64,000 bases of DNA from Cercospora beticola (Eukaryota; Ascomycota; Dothideomycetes; Mycosphaerellales; Mycosphaerellaceae): NCBI RefSeq assembly GCF_033473495.1, contig NC_088940.1, positions 1,302,001 to 1,366,000 of the forward strand, written 5' to 3'. Position numbers and translations under genes: made by a program. Shown here in pieces: positions 13,518-23,900 of this stretch (positions are counted from its first letter, which is position 1; the number at the start of each line of letters is the position of its first letter). The notes under the pieces are model-generated. The model saw nothing but the letters and a program-made list of their open reading frames with translations, made no database searches and was not told where the DNA came from.

Positions 13518-13712
13518 TATAAGAGCTAGAGGTATATAGCTCGAGAGACGTAGCTTACTAGGCGTTAAGGTATAACGGCTAGTACCGCTTATACTTAGCG
13601 TAGGACAAAAGTATATAGAACGTATATAAACTAAGAAGGTAAGAATTATTCTTAATATCTCTAGATAGAGAGTCTAGAGGCACTTAATATATTACTATAT
13701 TCTACTCTTATA
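13518..13712 (+). repeat. 3' LTR of Gypsy2
   Basis: A 195-bp copy of 6,518-6,712. It is followed directly by the target duplication ATATA and by the resumed Gypsy1 pol frame. Confidence 0.94.
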
Positions 13713-14564
13713 ATATATTACTATTAGAACCTACTAACGCCGAAACTCTATACTAAGAAATATTCTACTTCTAACTTAAAAAGGAAGATAAGTTTAAAAT
13801 CGAAAAAATCCTAGACTATAAGAATTAGAAATATCTTATTAAATAGAAAGGATATCTAGAATTAGATAATATCTAGGAACTAAGAACGAATCTTACGAAT
13901 TGCTAGCTACTCCTTATATAGTTCTATTAATAGGCTCCGCTACGACGCTATCGAGAAAACTCTAAAAGATAGAGTCTATAGAACTATTTATAGCGCTCTA
14001 AGTTAGAGGACTAAGTATAAGGCTAGACGAGTTTCTAGAAGCGAGGAGAACGCCTACCTACTCTATAGTATACTCCTCTTCCTCTATTATCTCGAGCTCT
14101 CGCTCTTTAAGAGTATAACTAGCTTCTATCTTCTAATCTAAGGTATCTAGCTACTACTATAGACGTATTTCTTTCGTATACGCTTTTATAAGCGTATCTT
14201 TCGCCTAGTTTAACTCCGATAGTAACTTCTTATATTACTTCTCTAAACGCTCCTACTCGGAATCTATTATCCGCGTATTATACCTTTTCGCGTTACTAGT
14301 ATAATAGTAGAAATACTTCTCTAACGAAATATAAATCTAATATACTAGGTTATTCTCCTAATAATAAGAATAAGGCTTTATAGTATATTCTCCGAACTAG
14401 TAGATTCGAATAGTATAGCGTTTACGTTTTTTCGTAGACAGCGCGTCGGAAGAATTAATACTATAAGAGAAAGAAAGAAATATCTTTACTACTAAGTATA
14501 ATAAAAGAGTTCTAAAGCTAATAAGTACGAAAGCTCGGAACGAGCTAAGCTAAGAAGAGAATAG

Positions 14565-14970
14565 TATTACGGTTCTAACTATTATAATACTTCCTATCTA
14601 ATTATTCCTAGAGATATATAGCTACGCCTAGTTATAAGATAAAAAAGATCTCTCTAACTTTAAGAGATCTCTCTATATATAAAGGAACGGATCTCTCGCT
14701 CTCTCGATAGAGTAATAGACTAGATCTCTAGTATATATAATAGACCTAAGGAAATAGAGGATTCTCCTTTATATTTAGTAGTAATAAGTATCGCCTCTCT
14801 AGATAGTTATTATATATAACTTACTATTCTATCTTACTAATTAGAATTAAGTAACTCTTCCTACTTCGTTACTTTCCTCTAGACTACTCGATAAGCTTAA
14901 ACTCCGATCGAGCTTAAGCTTCTACTTAGTAAGATCTTAGGTTATTAGCCTAGTACTAATAAACCTAATA
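14565..14970 (+). repeat. 3' LTR of Gypsy1
   Basis: A 406-bp copy of 764-1169, followed by the target duplication TATAC at 14,971-14,975. Confidence 0.93.
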
Positions 14971-15362
14971 TATACTCGGTATAATATACTAATACTTTAA
15001 GCTCTAAATATAATTAAGTAAGCTATCGAGATTTGCTAGAAGCTATATAGCTAGAGTATATACGCGTTACTTCGGAGGTAGCTCGATCGATCCTATATAA
15101 CTTAGATATAATTCCTACTAAGATATATAATCTATAAAGTAGCCTACTAGAACTACGTTAGCCGGCTAATTTTAATATCTAATTAGCTATTACTATATAA
15201 TCTATATTATTAAGTACGATTATATTACTACTAGAAAGAGATAGAGTACTTTTAGTCGTCCTATTTACTTAGAAATAGGACTATTTATATATATATAAGA
15301 AGGTAGCCTAACTCTATATCTTAATCTCTATATCGTAGTTCTTCTCTTATCCTCTATTAGAT
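14971..15362. other. RIP-degraded sequence between Gypsy1 and the dead epimerase
   Basis: CA and TG are depleted throughout. A plus-strand coding-like frame (about 14,981-15,320) with TAG breaks can be read but not assigned. It may be the end of a gene that was split by Gypsy1 and continues leftward into positions 1-758. Confidence 0.4.
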
Positions 15363-16490
15363 ATAGCTAAGTAGCTTTTCCTCCTCGATATAGAGTTTAT
15401 TAGTAGTATACTCTTAGCCGAGCTTCTATCCTAGCGCCTAGATCTCTCTATTATAACTCTAGTCCGGTCTAACGATAAAGAAGTATATTTAAAGTCGCTT
15501 AGTATAATAACGCTTAAAGGAGATCTAGACGATAAAGAACTAATCGCTAAAGTAGCTAGAAAGGCCGATATAGGTTAGTAGTAATTATATACTAAACGTA
15601 CCGGCTAACTAGTTTCCTAGATTATTATCTACGCTACTATAGCTAACTACCTCTCTTCCGCTTATACTATTATTAAGAGAATCTAATAGTAGCTAAATAA
15701 ATCTTCTAAACTTATTTATATCTATACCTCTAGTATAGCTATAGTTATAGAGGATACTCGCTATTTAGTAGAGACTACTTTTAGCGACCTCGAGCTAGAA
15801 AAGTTAGATTAGTAAGTTTTAGATTTAGCGCCTTATCGTAGTATCGATCTTTATATCTAAGACTAGCTAGGTAACTCGAAATCGGAGAAGGAGTATAATA
15901 TACGTATAGCTATTCTTCTACTATCTATTATCTATAGCCTAGATACTAGACTACTTAATAACCTATCTATTATAGTCCTAGCTCTCTACCGCGCTATAAT
16001 TAATTAGAGTATAGGCGTAAGTATCGGAGACGGTAAAAACGTCTATAATATAGTTTACGTATATAACCTTATAGACGTATATCTCTATATTCTTAGAGAA
16101 ATAGAAGGAACCGACCTTAGTAGTAGTAGAGAACTATACTAGTTTATAGAGATAGAGTAGTTTAAGTTTAGAGCTCTAATCTAGCGTATCTCGTTAGTAC
16201 TCTAGTCTTATAGCAAATCTAATAGGAAAGTTATAAAGGCTTTAGAGAACGATTACGATCGTCTTATTAGCGCTTTTAGTACTTTCTTTCTGCCTAGTCT
16301 AGTAGATACTAACTTAGATACTAAAGCAAATACTATTACTATCTTATAGGTTATATTTAGTAGTAATTCTATTATAAAAGTAGACTAGCTTTATAAACTT
16401 AGATAGAGTCTAGTACTAGGTCGGCTTTCTATATTAGATAGTATAGAGAGGGAGGAGATTCTATACCTCGCTAGCTATTAGGTCTCTTAA
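15363..16490 (+). pseudogene. NAD(P)-dependent epimerase/dehydratase gene killed by RIP
   Basis: A single frame of 376 codons runs from an ATA (former ATG) at 15,363 to TAA at 16,490 without a frameshift. It is broken only by TAG/TAA codons of the kind RIP makes from CAG, CAA and TGG. The N-terminus reads L-L-D-I-E-F-I-S-S, which is TGxxGxxG-like once G-to-A and C-to-T changes are allowed for. Further on come V-R-S near residue 46, a segment matching the V-H-A-x-x-x-x-H-L-S-S pattern, an S/T-S-G-like I-Y-T-S-S-I, and the G-D-G-K-N-V-x-N-x-V-Y-V-x-x-L-x-D-V-Y-L block typical of fungal extended short-chain epimerases. Such enzymes reduce, epimerise or dehydrate small molecules and are common in secondary-metabolite clusters. 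It lies about 2.6 kb from the FAD monooxygenase. The assignment rests on reading through stops, so the exact subfamily is open. Confidence 0.72.
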
Positions 16491-19103
16491 ATAAAGTCTT
16501 ATATTATTAATTAGTAGCTACTAGTCGTCCTTATTATATACTCGTTATTAGGATTAGTTTAATCTATATAGGCAATTAAGTTATTTATTCTTATAATCGT
16601 CGTTTCTAAAGTATAATAATAGCTAGTCTTATTATTATAGAAAATTCTAAGAGAGTCGCGTACTATAATTTATAATCCTAATACTATATAGATACTAGAA
16701 TTGCTAATACTAGTTAAAAATTAAATACTAAGTTATACCTATTAACTTAAGTCGAATACTAGCCTACTTCGCGAGAATTATACGTCTAAGCTCTACTTAA
16801 CGCGCGAGTATATTTATTATTACTAGGACGCGAGTATAAGATTCCTCCGGATAACTACTTTCGAGTCGATTTATTTATCGAATAACGAGATATAGAGAGG
16901 CAGGCGGACGTAGATTACGCTATTATAAGCCTCGGCGCTATAATAGGAAATTATATAACGTTACTAGAAGAGCTTATAGGCTATAGCTATAAGCTTCTAT
17001 AGGCTTATAGAACTAGAGAGTATCCTATAGCTCGAGTAGTTATACTAGCTGCTAATATTTAGTCTACTATATATCGCGTCGTCGGGTAATATAGTTTTCT
17101 AAGTATAAAAAGGTCTAGTTAGATATTCTTATTAACTATTAGAAGCGCCTTATAATAAGTATCTAATAGTACGATATAATCGTACTACTTAGATATACTT
17201 CTATTTTCCTTAGTATATACTAGCGAAACGGATATTCTAATTTATATTTTCTATATATAACTCTAAGAAGCTAAGCTAGAGTTCGGATAAGCGTTAGTCT
17301 CGCTACTATTATAATATAGGCCTAAGTAATAAGCTTTTATAAAATATTATTCGAGATCTTCCTATCTTATAGATCGATATTAGAGAGTATAGATAGACGC
17401 GAGGATATAGTATATAGCCGCGTATTGCTTACTAATACTATAATAACCTCTCTATAGAGCGGGCGTATCTATTATACTTTCTATACGATTACTTCGATAG
17501 GTAGCTTCTATAACTTCTCTCTATCTCTTATATAGCCTAGTTATACTCTCGATTTATAGCGTAGCTATAGTAAAAACGATTTTAAAACTCTACTCGTACT
17601 TTATATCTTCCTAGCTCGAGTTCTATATATTTACTTAATAAGGTTACCTAATCCTACTAATTTAGTTTTAGAAAGAGGTAATTAACTTATAATAGTTCTT
17701 AGAGAGAGTTATTAATATACCTAACGATAGATATAAAATAGTCTCTATAGGTAGTCTTTAAAAAATTATACGATATTTAAGTCCTCTAAACTACTTCTTT
17801 AACTTATTCTAAAACGTAGGTCTAAGTTCTCCGGTCTAGTATACTAGTATACTACTAGGATCGACTTAAGGTTATTTTAGATACTTCTAGGATAACTCTT
17901 AATACTACTCTCTACTACGAATTACTTAAAAAGGAGCGGAAAACTGCTATATCTACCCTCTATAAGCCTACTCTAGTAGTATATATTCCTTAACTTAATC
18001 TAGAGATAAGATAGTTCGTCGAGAAACTATATCTGCTTAGTACTACTAGCTAAAAGGCGGTTAACTCTATACTAATAGTATAACGCCTAGATATAAGACT
18101 AACGCTAACTATAAACTAGGACTATTATATAGAAACGCTAGATAGCGAGGTCTTCGAAAACTTATATATATCGAAGATAAAATTAGTAAATTTTAGAGAC
18201 CTAATATAAATCTTCTAGACTTAGATCCTCTACTTAGGCTATACTATTCGGAGGCCGATTTAGCTAAAGTATAAGAGATAGACGTAGATAAGCCGCAATA
18301 AGTATATAAATACGCTCGATAAAGAATTATCTATAGAGGTAAGAGAGTATAGTAAAGCTATATATTTAGCTTAAGTTCTATCTATTTATACTAATATTAG
18401 TAGTCTATAGCAATATTTAATATAGTAATATAGCAACTAAATAATACTCTATATCGTATTAATTGCTACCTAGGCCGAGATAAATAGTACTATTATTAGA
18501 AGGAAGCTCTTAACTAGTATAGAGAGAGCGGAGTAATATAGCCGTAGCTTATAGCTTATATATATTAGCTATACTTAGACTTATAGAGCCGAATCTACCT
18601 AATAGTTATTATTCGTAAGAAGCAATACTTGCGTTTACTCTATTTAGAGTATAGAAAGCCTCGTACTACTAGAAACTATTTATCGGTAAGTAGTTCGACT
18701 TTCTATTATTTTATTTTATTATAAGATCTAACCGAATATTAGGAATTACTATATTATATACTCTGCTATATTTTTAACTATACTCCGGACCTATTTTATA
18801 ATAATAGACTAATAGTAGATTTACTTTCTACTAGAGTCGAATATCCTCGAAGAATATAGGAGTATTAAATTAAGCTTATATATAGACGCGATAGGTAACT
18901 AATAACTAAAGATATAGTAAATAGCTATTATACTTATAAAGCTAAGAGTAACCTATCTATTTTAAATTAATTCGCTATTACTATTAGTTAGAACGCGATA
19001 TACTCTAGTATCTATATAAAGGTTATTAGGCCTATCTACTAAAATATAAAGTATAGTCTTATTACTAGTTCTACTCCTCTAATCTACTAGCTATTCTATT
19101 CTC
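16491..19103. other. RIP-degraded, coding-like DNA between epimerase and monooxygenase, unassigned
   Basis: No retroelement motifs are visible here. From 16,751 to about 17,190 a plus-strand frame with few, RIP-type stops contains helical segments such as R-Q-A-D-V-D-Y-A-I-I-S-L-G-A. Coding-like stretches continue to about 18,700, but both strands give plausible frames around 17,340-17,900, so I cannot fix the strand. It may have held one or two further genes of the same cluster, for example a regulator or another enzyme. Confidence 0.4.
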
Positions 19104-20564
19104 TTATATACCGAAGGAGATTTGCTTCTAGCCTTCCTTTATATTATTTAAAGAATCGAAATCGTAAATTATATTAGTAATCTTAAAGTCGCCGAACTAC
19201 TAGAGATAAGATATATTTTCGTCCTACTAGTTAATTATAGAGAAGATTCGATTACGCTCCTTCTAATCTAGTCTATCTAGTATATAATATAGTATTCGAT
19301 TCTTATTCGTAAGCCTAACTATATTAGTCGTACGCTTCTTCTATAAATCTTAATATAGTCGTAGGAGATCTAGAATCGACTTCTTCGAGTAAGAGGACTC
19401 TACGAATAGACTAAGAAGCCTACTAAGGACTACTCTATCCTCGACTACTATTACTATACCTATACTATATATTAGTACTATACTTAATAGCAAATAAACG
19501 CAAATGCGCTTACTAGAAGTAGTATATAGTAGGCTCGGATAACACGTATCGCTAAGTAGCGTAATATAGCTCTATAAGCGTTAGTAAATACTATTAGAGC
19601 GACTATTGCTATTACCTACTCGTATCTAGAGATCTAACTCGGATATATCCTAGATCTTCTATTTTATAGCCTTATCGACCTTTTGTAGCAATAACTAGAG
19701 CGCTAGGTCCCAACCGTCGAATAGCTCGCGCATCTCTTTAATACCCCTAGGCTGTCTCGCAATATCTTTAGGGAGGTCGTTAGGTCGAACTATAACGATG
19801 TTGATTAGAGAAGTGTGCCTAACAGCGTATGCCACAACATGACTGTTGGGTCCCTAATAGACCACAATGTCTCCGGCTAATACGCTCTTTACCAATCCAT
19901 CCTCTAGTCCCTTAGCCTTCTCTATCGGTACCGTGACCCTGTATGCCAGATCCCCAGATTCCTCCGCCTCCTTGACATGTCCCAAAACTGCAGTTCTCAC
20001 CTTGGAATGTAGTCCATCTCTACCAACGATCACATCTCCTGTCACTACTTCCCCTCTGGCAAGTCTTACAGCCGGCGGAAAGCTACACCGTTCGATGTCC
20101 ACAACCTCCGCATCCAATCGAATGTCCACTCCCAGCTTCTTCGCCTCATCAACCAGCACTCTCTGATAATCCGCGCGATGGATCACATGCGCCGGATATC
20201 CAAACTTCTCCTTCCACCAATCGCCTCTAGCATCATCGGCACTAGCATGTCCAATCATCGAGCCATCGCTCCATCGTAAGATTTTCGTTCCTTTCCGCAA
20301 ATTCATCCCAGCTTCGTAAATTTTGGGCAAGAGATCATACTGAGATAGGATTCTTGTGGCGTTGGGTGGAAGCTGGATCCCTGCTCCAAGTTCACTGAGC
20401 TGGGCGGCTTTTTCGAGGATTAGAACTTTTTGGTTGGAGTGGCGGAGTTGAATTGCTAGGGACAGTGACCCAAGGCCGCAGCCTACGATAATAGTTTGTA
20501 GTTGACGTTTAAAGTGAGGACTGCTCGTGGCAGCACCGTCTTGTGTGGCGTTGACGGATGCCAT
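19104..20564 (-). pseudogene. FAD-dependent monooxygenase (salicylate-hydroxylase-like), 3' third destroyed by RIP
   Basis: The N-terminal two thirds are well preserved. There is a Rossmann segment I-I-V-G-C-G-L-G-S-L near residues 26-35 of the start at 20,564 (the last glycine of GxGxxG is serine), then L-S-E-L-G-A-G-I-Q-L-P-P-N-A, and V-G-R-D-G-L-H-S-K-V-R, the second FAD motif. The frame stops at TAG 19,856-19,854, where the family has tryptophan before G-P-N-S-H-V-V: a TGG-to-TAG change of RIP type. The same frame continues past it with L-S-D-T-C-Y-P-S (family GDxxHP) and V-V-E-D, with more TAG/TAA stops and a GT-AG intron at 19,460-19,513 (branch TACTAAT), to TAA at 19,104. The ancestral protein was about 468 residues. 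An upstream ATG at 20,711 adds 49 residues unlike the family and is probably not the start. It is divergent to the P450. A truncated 237-residue product would lack the substrate-binding end. Confidence 0.85.
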
Positions 20565-21512
20565 GCTGCACCACAATTCCAATGTATTGCAGTAAACTTT
20601 CATGTGGTAATTTTTCTTCGTGGGCCTAAGTGGCGCTTGCTTGACAATAGTTGTACTACGTTTGGTCCTGTCCTGGCTCCGCGTAGGACGTTTATTAGCT
20701 TGGAATCGCACGTCGCAGGAAACATCTCTTGTACCATTCTGTTAAAGCGTGCGGCTAGTGTTACTAATTAACGGTCGGGTAAGAATTCGGCCGCTGATTG
20801 CCAACGTACATAGAACCCTAGGATATCCGGCTACATGGGTTCATTAGCCCTCGCAAAGTGCTTCCTGTAAATTATCGCAGCTATGGTACCTTAATAACTA
20901 CGTTCAAACGAGATAGCATATCGAAGGTCGCGACGCCGAGCTAATAATGTCTATAGTCGAATTGAGGCAGCCGCAATAGGTCTGGGCGTATTAGTGTCTA
21001 TCGAATAACGACGATATCGTAGCTTACTAGTTCGGTCTTATTATAGAAGCTCTTGTTATCGCGCTAACACCGTCTGTGTACCAATGCCGTAGTATCCGTG
21101 AATTGGCTCCAGTTAATTGCGGCAACTTCTGACACACGCCTAATACTTGTGCCCACTAGATATTGTAATCAACAACAGCCTTCACTGTGCATGGATTGAG
21201 TTGGCTCGATCTAGCATGGTTATGCATGCACTTGTTCTCGAATGAGCATAGCTCAAGCAAGGCAGTAACCGAAATGAGATGCTACTAGCTACGTCATGAG
21301 CAGGCATTATGATTCTCACTCACAGGTGTTAATCTTCGAATCAGACTGTGAACCTTCCATGTAAAAGGAAAGCGATTGCAGGCGACGACTGGCTGGCCGC
21401 CGAAATCCGGACAGGGTTTCCTGGTGTTGCAAATGGCTGGGCTGAATGATGATGATAACAGTCGAAGTGCTATAGCTCCAAGCAAGCCCCTCAGCTCGAA
21501 GGCACACACCTC
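20565..21512. promoter_or_regulatory. Divergent intergenic region between FAD monooxygenase and P450
   Basis: About 950 bases separate the two divergently oriented genes and must hold both promoters, which suggests co-regulation. The middle part (about 20,880-21,060) is mildly RIP-like while both ends are normal. A CCAAT box is at 21,080-21,085. I see no clear pathway-specific binding-site repeat. Two minus-strand frames at 21,294-21,539 have no family features. Confidence 0.5.
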
Positions 21513-23105
21513 TTGGTCAGCTTGAGGTTCTTGCCTCAACGAGGCATCTCTACCGCCATGCTCATGATCTATCTCCTGTACGCTGCTGGCGGAGTACTAG
21601 TGCTGCAATGCATGTTCGTGCTTTATAATGCCTTCTTTGGCCCGTTGCACGAAGTACCTGGTCCTTTACTTGCCAAATTCACCAACTTTTGGTATCTACG
21701 TAGCGTCTGGACTGGGCAAGCTCAATGGGACCAAATCACAATACACCGCAAGTACGCCAAGAAGGGAGAGTTCTACGCCCCAGTTGTCCGTCTTGGACCG
21801 AAAATGTACTCGATCTCGCGGCCGCATAATTTGGTATACGGTATAGGCTCGAAGATGCCGAAGAGCCGTTGGTATGATGTCTGGAAGCACCCGTCGGCAG
21901 GGCGATGGACTCTCTTTCCGGACCGCAACATGAAAAGGCATGCAGAAATGAGAAGAAAAGTGCAGAGCATGTACGCAATGTCGAGCATGCTGTGTTACGA
22001 GACGTATGTGGAAGGTGCTGGAGATATTTTCAGCCAACGACTTGCAGAGATGTGTGTAGATGGACGCCCTGTTGACATGCATCACTGGCTCCAGTGCTAT
22101 GCGTTTGACGTGATCAGTAACATCACATATGGACGCCGTTTCGGCTTTTTGGATGAGGGCAAGGATATCGCAGGAATTATCGCCGCACTAAACGCCAACA
22201 CTGTGTACTCTACACTAGTTGGGGTTTACGTTTGGGCACACCGCTTTCTGTACAAGATCATGGAAAAAATGCCTGGCTCTGGCGCCGCAGCACGTAGGTG
22301 GCTGATCAACTTTACGCAGGAAATGATCGCGAGCAAAGAAACAGAACGTGGGAAGATTGCGACAACGGGCAGGACATGGATGCCCGCAGCAGGCGCGCCC
22401 CGAGATCTCATGACGCTGGCCATGGACGCCGTACTAGACCCGGAAAAGAATATGACAACGTACGACTTGTTCATGATCGGCTTTTCGAACATAGGCGCTG
22501 GCTCAGATACGACTGCAATATCCTTGAGCAGCGTGCTTTGGCATCTCATCTCGAATCCAATTGCGCTGCAGCGCTTGCGTGCCGAAATCGATCAGGCTAT
22601 AATGGATAGAAAGATGACAGTAGACCGCATACCATTCAAGCAGAGCCAAGAGCTGTACTACTTGCAAGCCTGTGTCAAGGAAGGTCTGCGGCTTTGCGCA
22701 GCCATAGGTCTCCCACTCTGGCGTGAAGTGTCGAAAGGCTGCGGTGGCGCGGAAATGTTTGGTTACTACTTCCCCGAAGGCAGTGAGGTCGGCATGAACG
22801 TCTGGGTACCACACTATAATGAAGACATCTGGGGCCCCGATGCGGCTCGATTTAGGCCCGAGAGATGGATTGAAAGTAGTCCCGAACGACTGAAGGTTAT
22901 GGACAGCTCGTTCATGCCATTTGGTTTAGGTTCCAGGACTTGCATCGGACGACACATTTCATTCTTAGAGATGAACAAAGTCATACCGATGATCATCTCC
23001 AGATTCGACTTCGAACTTATTAACCAGCCAGGCATTCTCGAAACCAAGAACTATTTCTTCGTGAAGCCCAGCAACTTCAGAGTTGTGGTGAAACAGCGAG
23101 CTTAG
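21513..23105 (+). CDS. Cytochrome P450, pisatin-demethylase-like
   Basis: An intact intronless 530-residue P450. An N-terminal membrane anchor (about residues 16-42) is followed by the P-G-P hinge near 49-51. The I-helix oxygen-binding motif A-G-S-D-T-T is near 328-333, the K-helix E-G-L-R near 390-393, P-E-R-W near 449-452, and the haem-binding F-G-L-G-S-R-T-C-I-G-R near 469-479 with its cysteine ligand. The segment W-T-L-F-P-D-R-N-M-K-R-H-A-E resembles fungal pisatin demethylases and related CYPs, which hydroxylate or demethylate plant or fungal small molecules at the ER membrane. A second in-frame ATG at 21,558 (M-L-M-I-Y) would place the anchor at the very N-terminus and may be the true start. 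It is normal in CA/TG content despite RIPped DNA starting about 190 bp beyond its stop codon. It is probably a tailoring enzyme of the same relic cluster as the monooxygenase. The substrate is unknown. Confidence 0.93.
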   Translation: MVSLRFLPQRGISTAMLMIYLLYAAGGVLVLQCMFVLYNAFFGPLHEVPGPLLAKFTNFWYLRSVWTGQAQWDQITIHRKYAKKGEFYAPVVRLGPKMYSISRPHNLVYGIGSKMPKSRWYDVWKHPSAGRWTLFPDRNMKRHAEMRRKVQSMYAMSSMLCYETYVEGAGDIFSQRLAEMCVDGRPVDMHHWLQCYAFDVISNITYGRRFGFLDEGKDIAGIIAALNANTVYSTLVGVYVWAHRFLYKIMEKMPGSGAAARRWLINFTQEMIASKETERGKIATTGRTWMPAAGAPRDLMTLAMDAVLDPEKNMTTYDLFMIGFSNIGAGSDTTAISLSSVLWHLISNPIALQRLRAEIDQAIMDRKMTVDRIPFKQSQELYYLQACVKEGLRLCAAIGLPLWREVSKGCGGAEMFGYYFPEGSEVGMNVWVPHYNEDIWGPDAARFRPERWIESSPERLKVMDSSFMPFGLGSRTCIGRHISFLEMNKVIPMIISRFDFELINQPGILETKNYFFVKPSNFRVVVKQRA

Positions 23106-23900
23106 ACATTGCCATATATAGTCACGCATCATGTGACCCATCCTAGGTCGGGTGCATGCCCACCGAAGACCTTTCTAGCGCGAAGGATACGCGATCGTCT
23201 GGCCACGGTGTCGCTTCGTACGCTGTCGGGGGCAAGATGGCTTCTATGTACTACCGTCTAGGCGGGGCATTTCGCTGCGACATCGAGCCGGACAGTTCGC
23301 TCTATATAGCGGTCTAGACGCCTTATAATTCTTCGGCCTAATTACAGCCGAGGCCGGAGAGCTACAGGAAGAAATAGAGATTTACAAATCCGCGTACGAA
23401 AACTTCCGCCGTAGCGATAGTCGTCGATAGATATGCGAGCTACGTCGGCGTCGGTCGGCAGACGTCGGATCCTACGACTACTAATATATTCGTTAATAGC
23501 GCTATAGTAGATTTGAGCCGAGACTTATAGGACCTGCTTTATAATAGTAAGCTACCTAGCGTCTACGATATCGATTACGATAGAGCGCTATAGCTTAGTA
23601 TAGCTATAGAGCCTAAGAGTCTTTAGAACTCTAATTATAGTATCTAAAGGTACGAAAGTAGAGCGGGAGGACCGCGAGCAGGCAGTAGGCGCTTCTCTAG
23701 ATATATATAAATTAGTCTCTCTAGGCGAGCTATAGTAAATAGTACTTAGAATAGAGAGCTTTATCGTATATTTATAATATTATATAGAATATTAATATAA
23801 GTAAATACCTTATATCTTTCGGAGTATATAACGCTCGTACTACGTACCTATAGATTATACTAGCGAAGGCAAGAAGGTTAATTCTCCGATTTTGTCTTTA
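23106..23900. other. P450 3' flank and boundary into RIPped DNA
   Basis: Positions 23,106 to about 23,290 have normal composition and hold the P450 3' end. From about 23,300 CA and TG vanish. CG stays frequent, so the ancestral sequence here was GC-rich. A minus-strand frame can be followed but not assigned. Confidence 0.5.

Larger units (their letters stand above)
6518..13712 (+). mobile_element. Ty3/gypsy LTR retrotransposon (Gypsy2) nested in Gypsy1
   Basis: The element is bounded by two 195-bp LTRs (6,518-6,712 and 13,518-13,712), exactly 7,000 bp apart, that start TATAAGAGCT and end CTCTTATA. The 5-bp duplication ATATA lies at 6,513-6,517 and 13,713-13,717. Removing the insert restores the Gypsy1 pol frame (V-F-Y-I-L-L-L-E-P). 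The internal plus-strand frame has gag-like and protease-like parts, RT with YLDDILIYS near 9,300, integrase (10,800-11,620, interrupted by a solo LTR) and a C-terminal chromodomain near 11,960-12,060 (E-Y-D-T-W-E-P). All frames carry RIP-type stops. A minus-strand coding-like segment lies between the chromodomain and the 3' LTR. Confidence 0.93.
764..14970 (+). mobile_element. Ty3/gypsy LTR retrotransposon (Gypsy1), RIP-degraded, carries nested Gypsy2
   Basis: The ends are two 406-bp LTRs (764-1169 and 14,565-14,970). Both start TATTACGG and end CCTAATA, the expected RIP products of TG...CA termini. A perfect 5-bp duplication TATAC flanks the element. Without the nested Gypsy2 insert and its duplication it would be about 7.0 kb. 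On the plus strand, reading through TAG/TAA stops, I can follow a gag with a zinc knuckle (about 2,065-2,115), a reverse transcriptase (about 4,100-4,750) with an intact YIDDILVY box, RNase H, an integrase (about 5,600-6,300), and a chromodomain-like tail that resumes after Gypsy2 at about 13,760-13,900. No frame is open, so the element is dead unless mobilised in trans. Confidence 0.93.

Noticed and set aside
20565..20711. N-terminal extension of the FAD monooxygenase to ATG 20,711
   Set aside because: The 49 added residues are basic and unlike the family; the ATG at 20,564 sits about 25 residues before the FAD motif, as usual.
20502..20771. Plus-strand frame of 89 codons over the start of the monooxygenase
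   Set aside because: Antisense shadow of a real gene with no family features.
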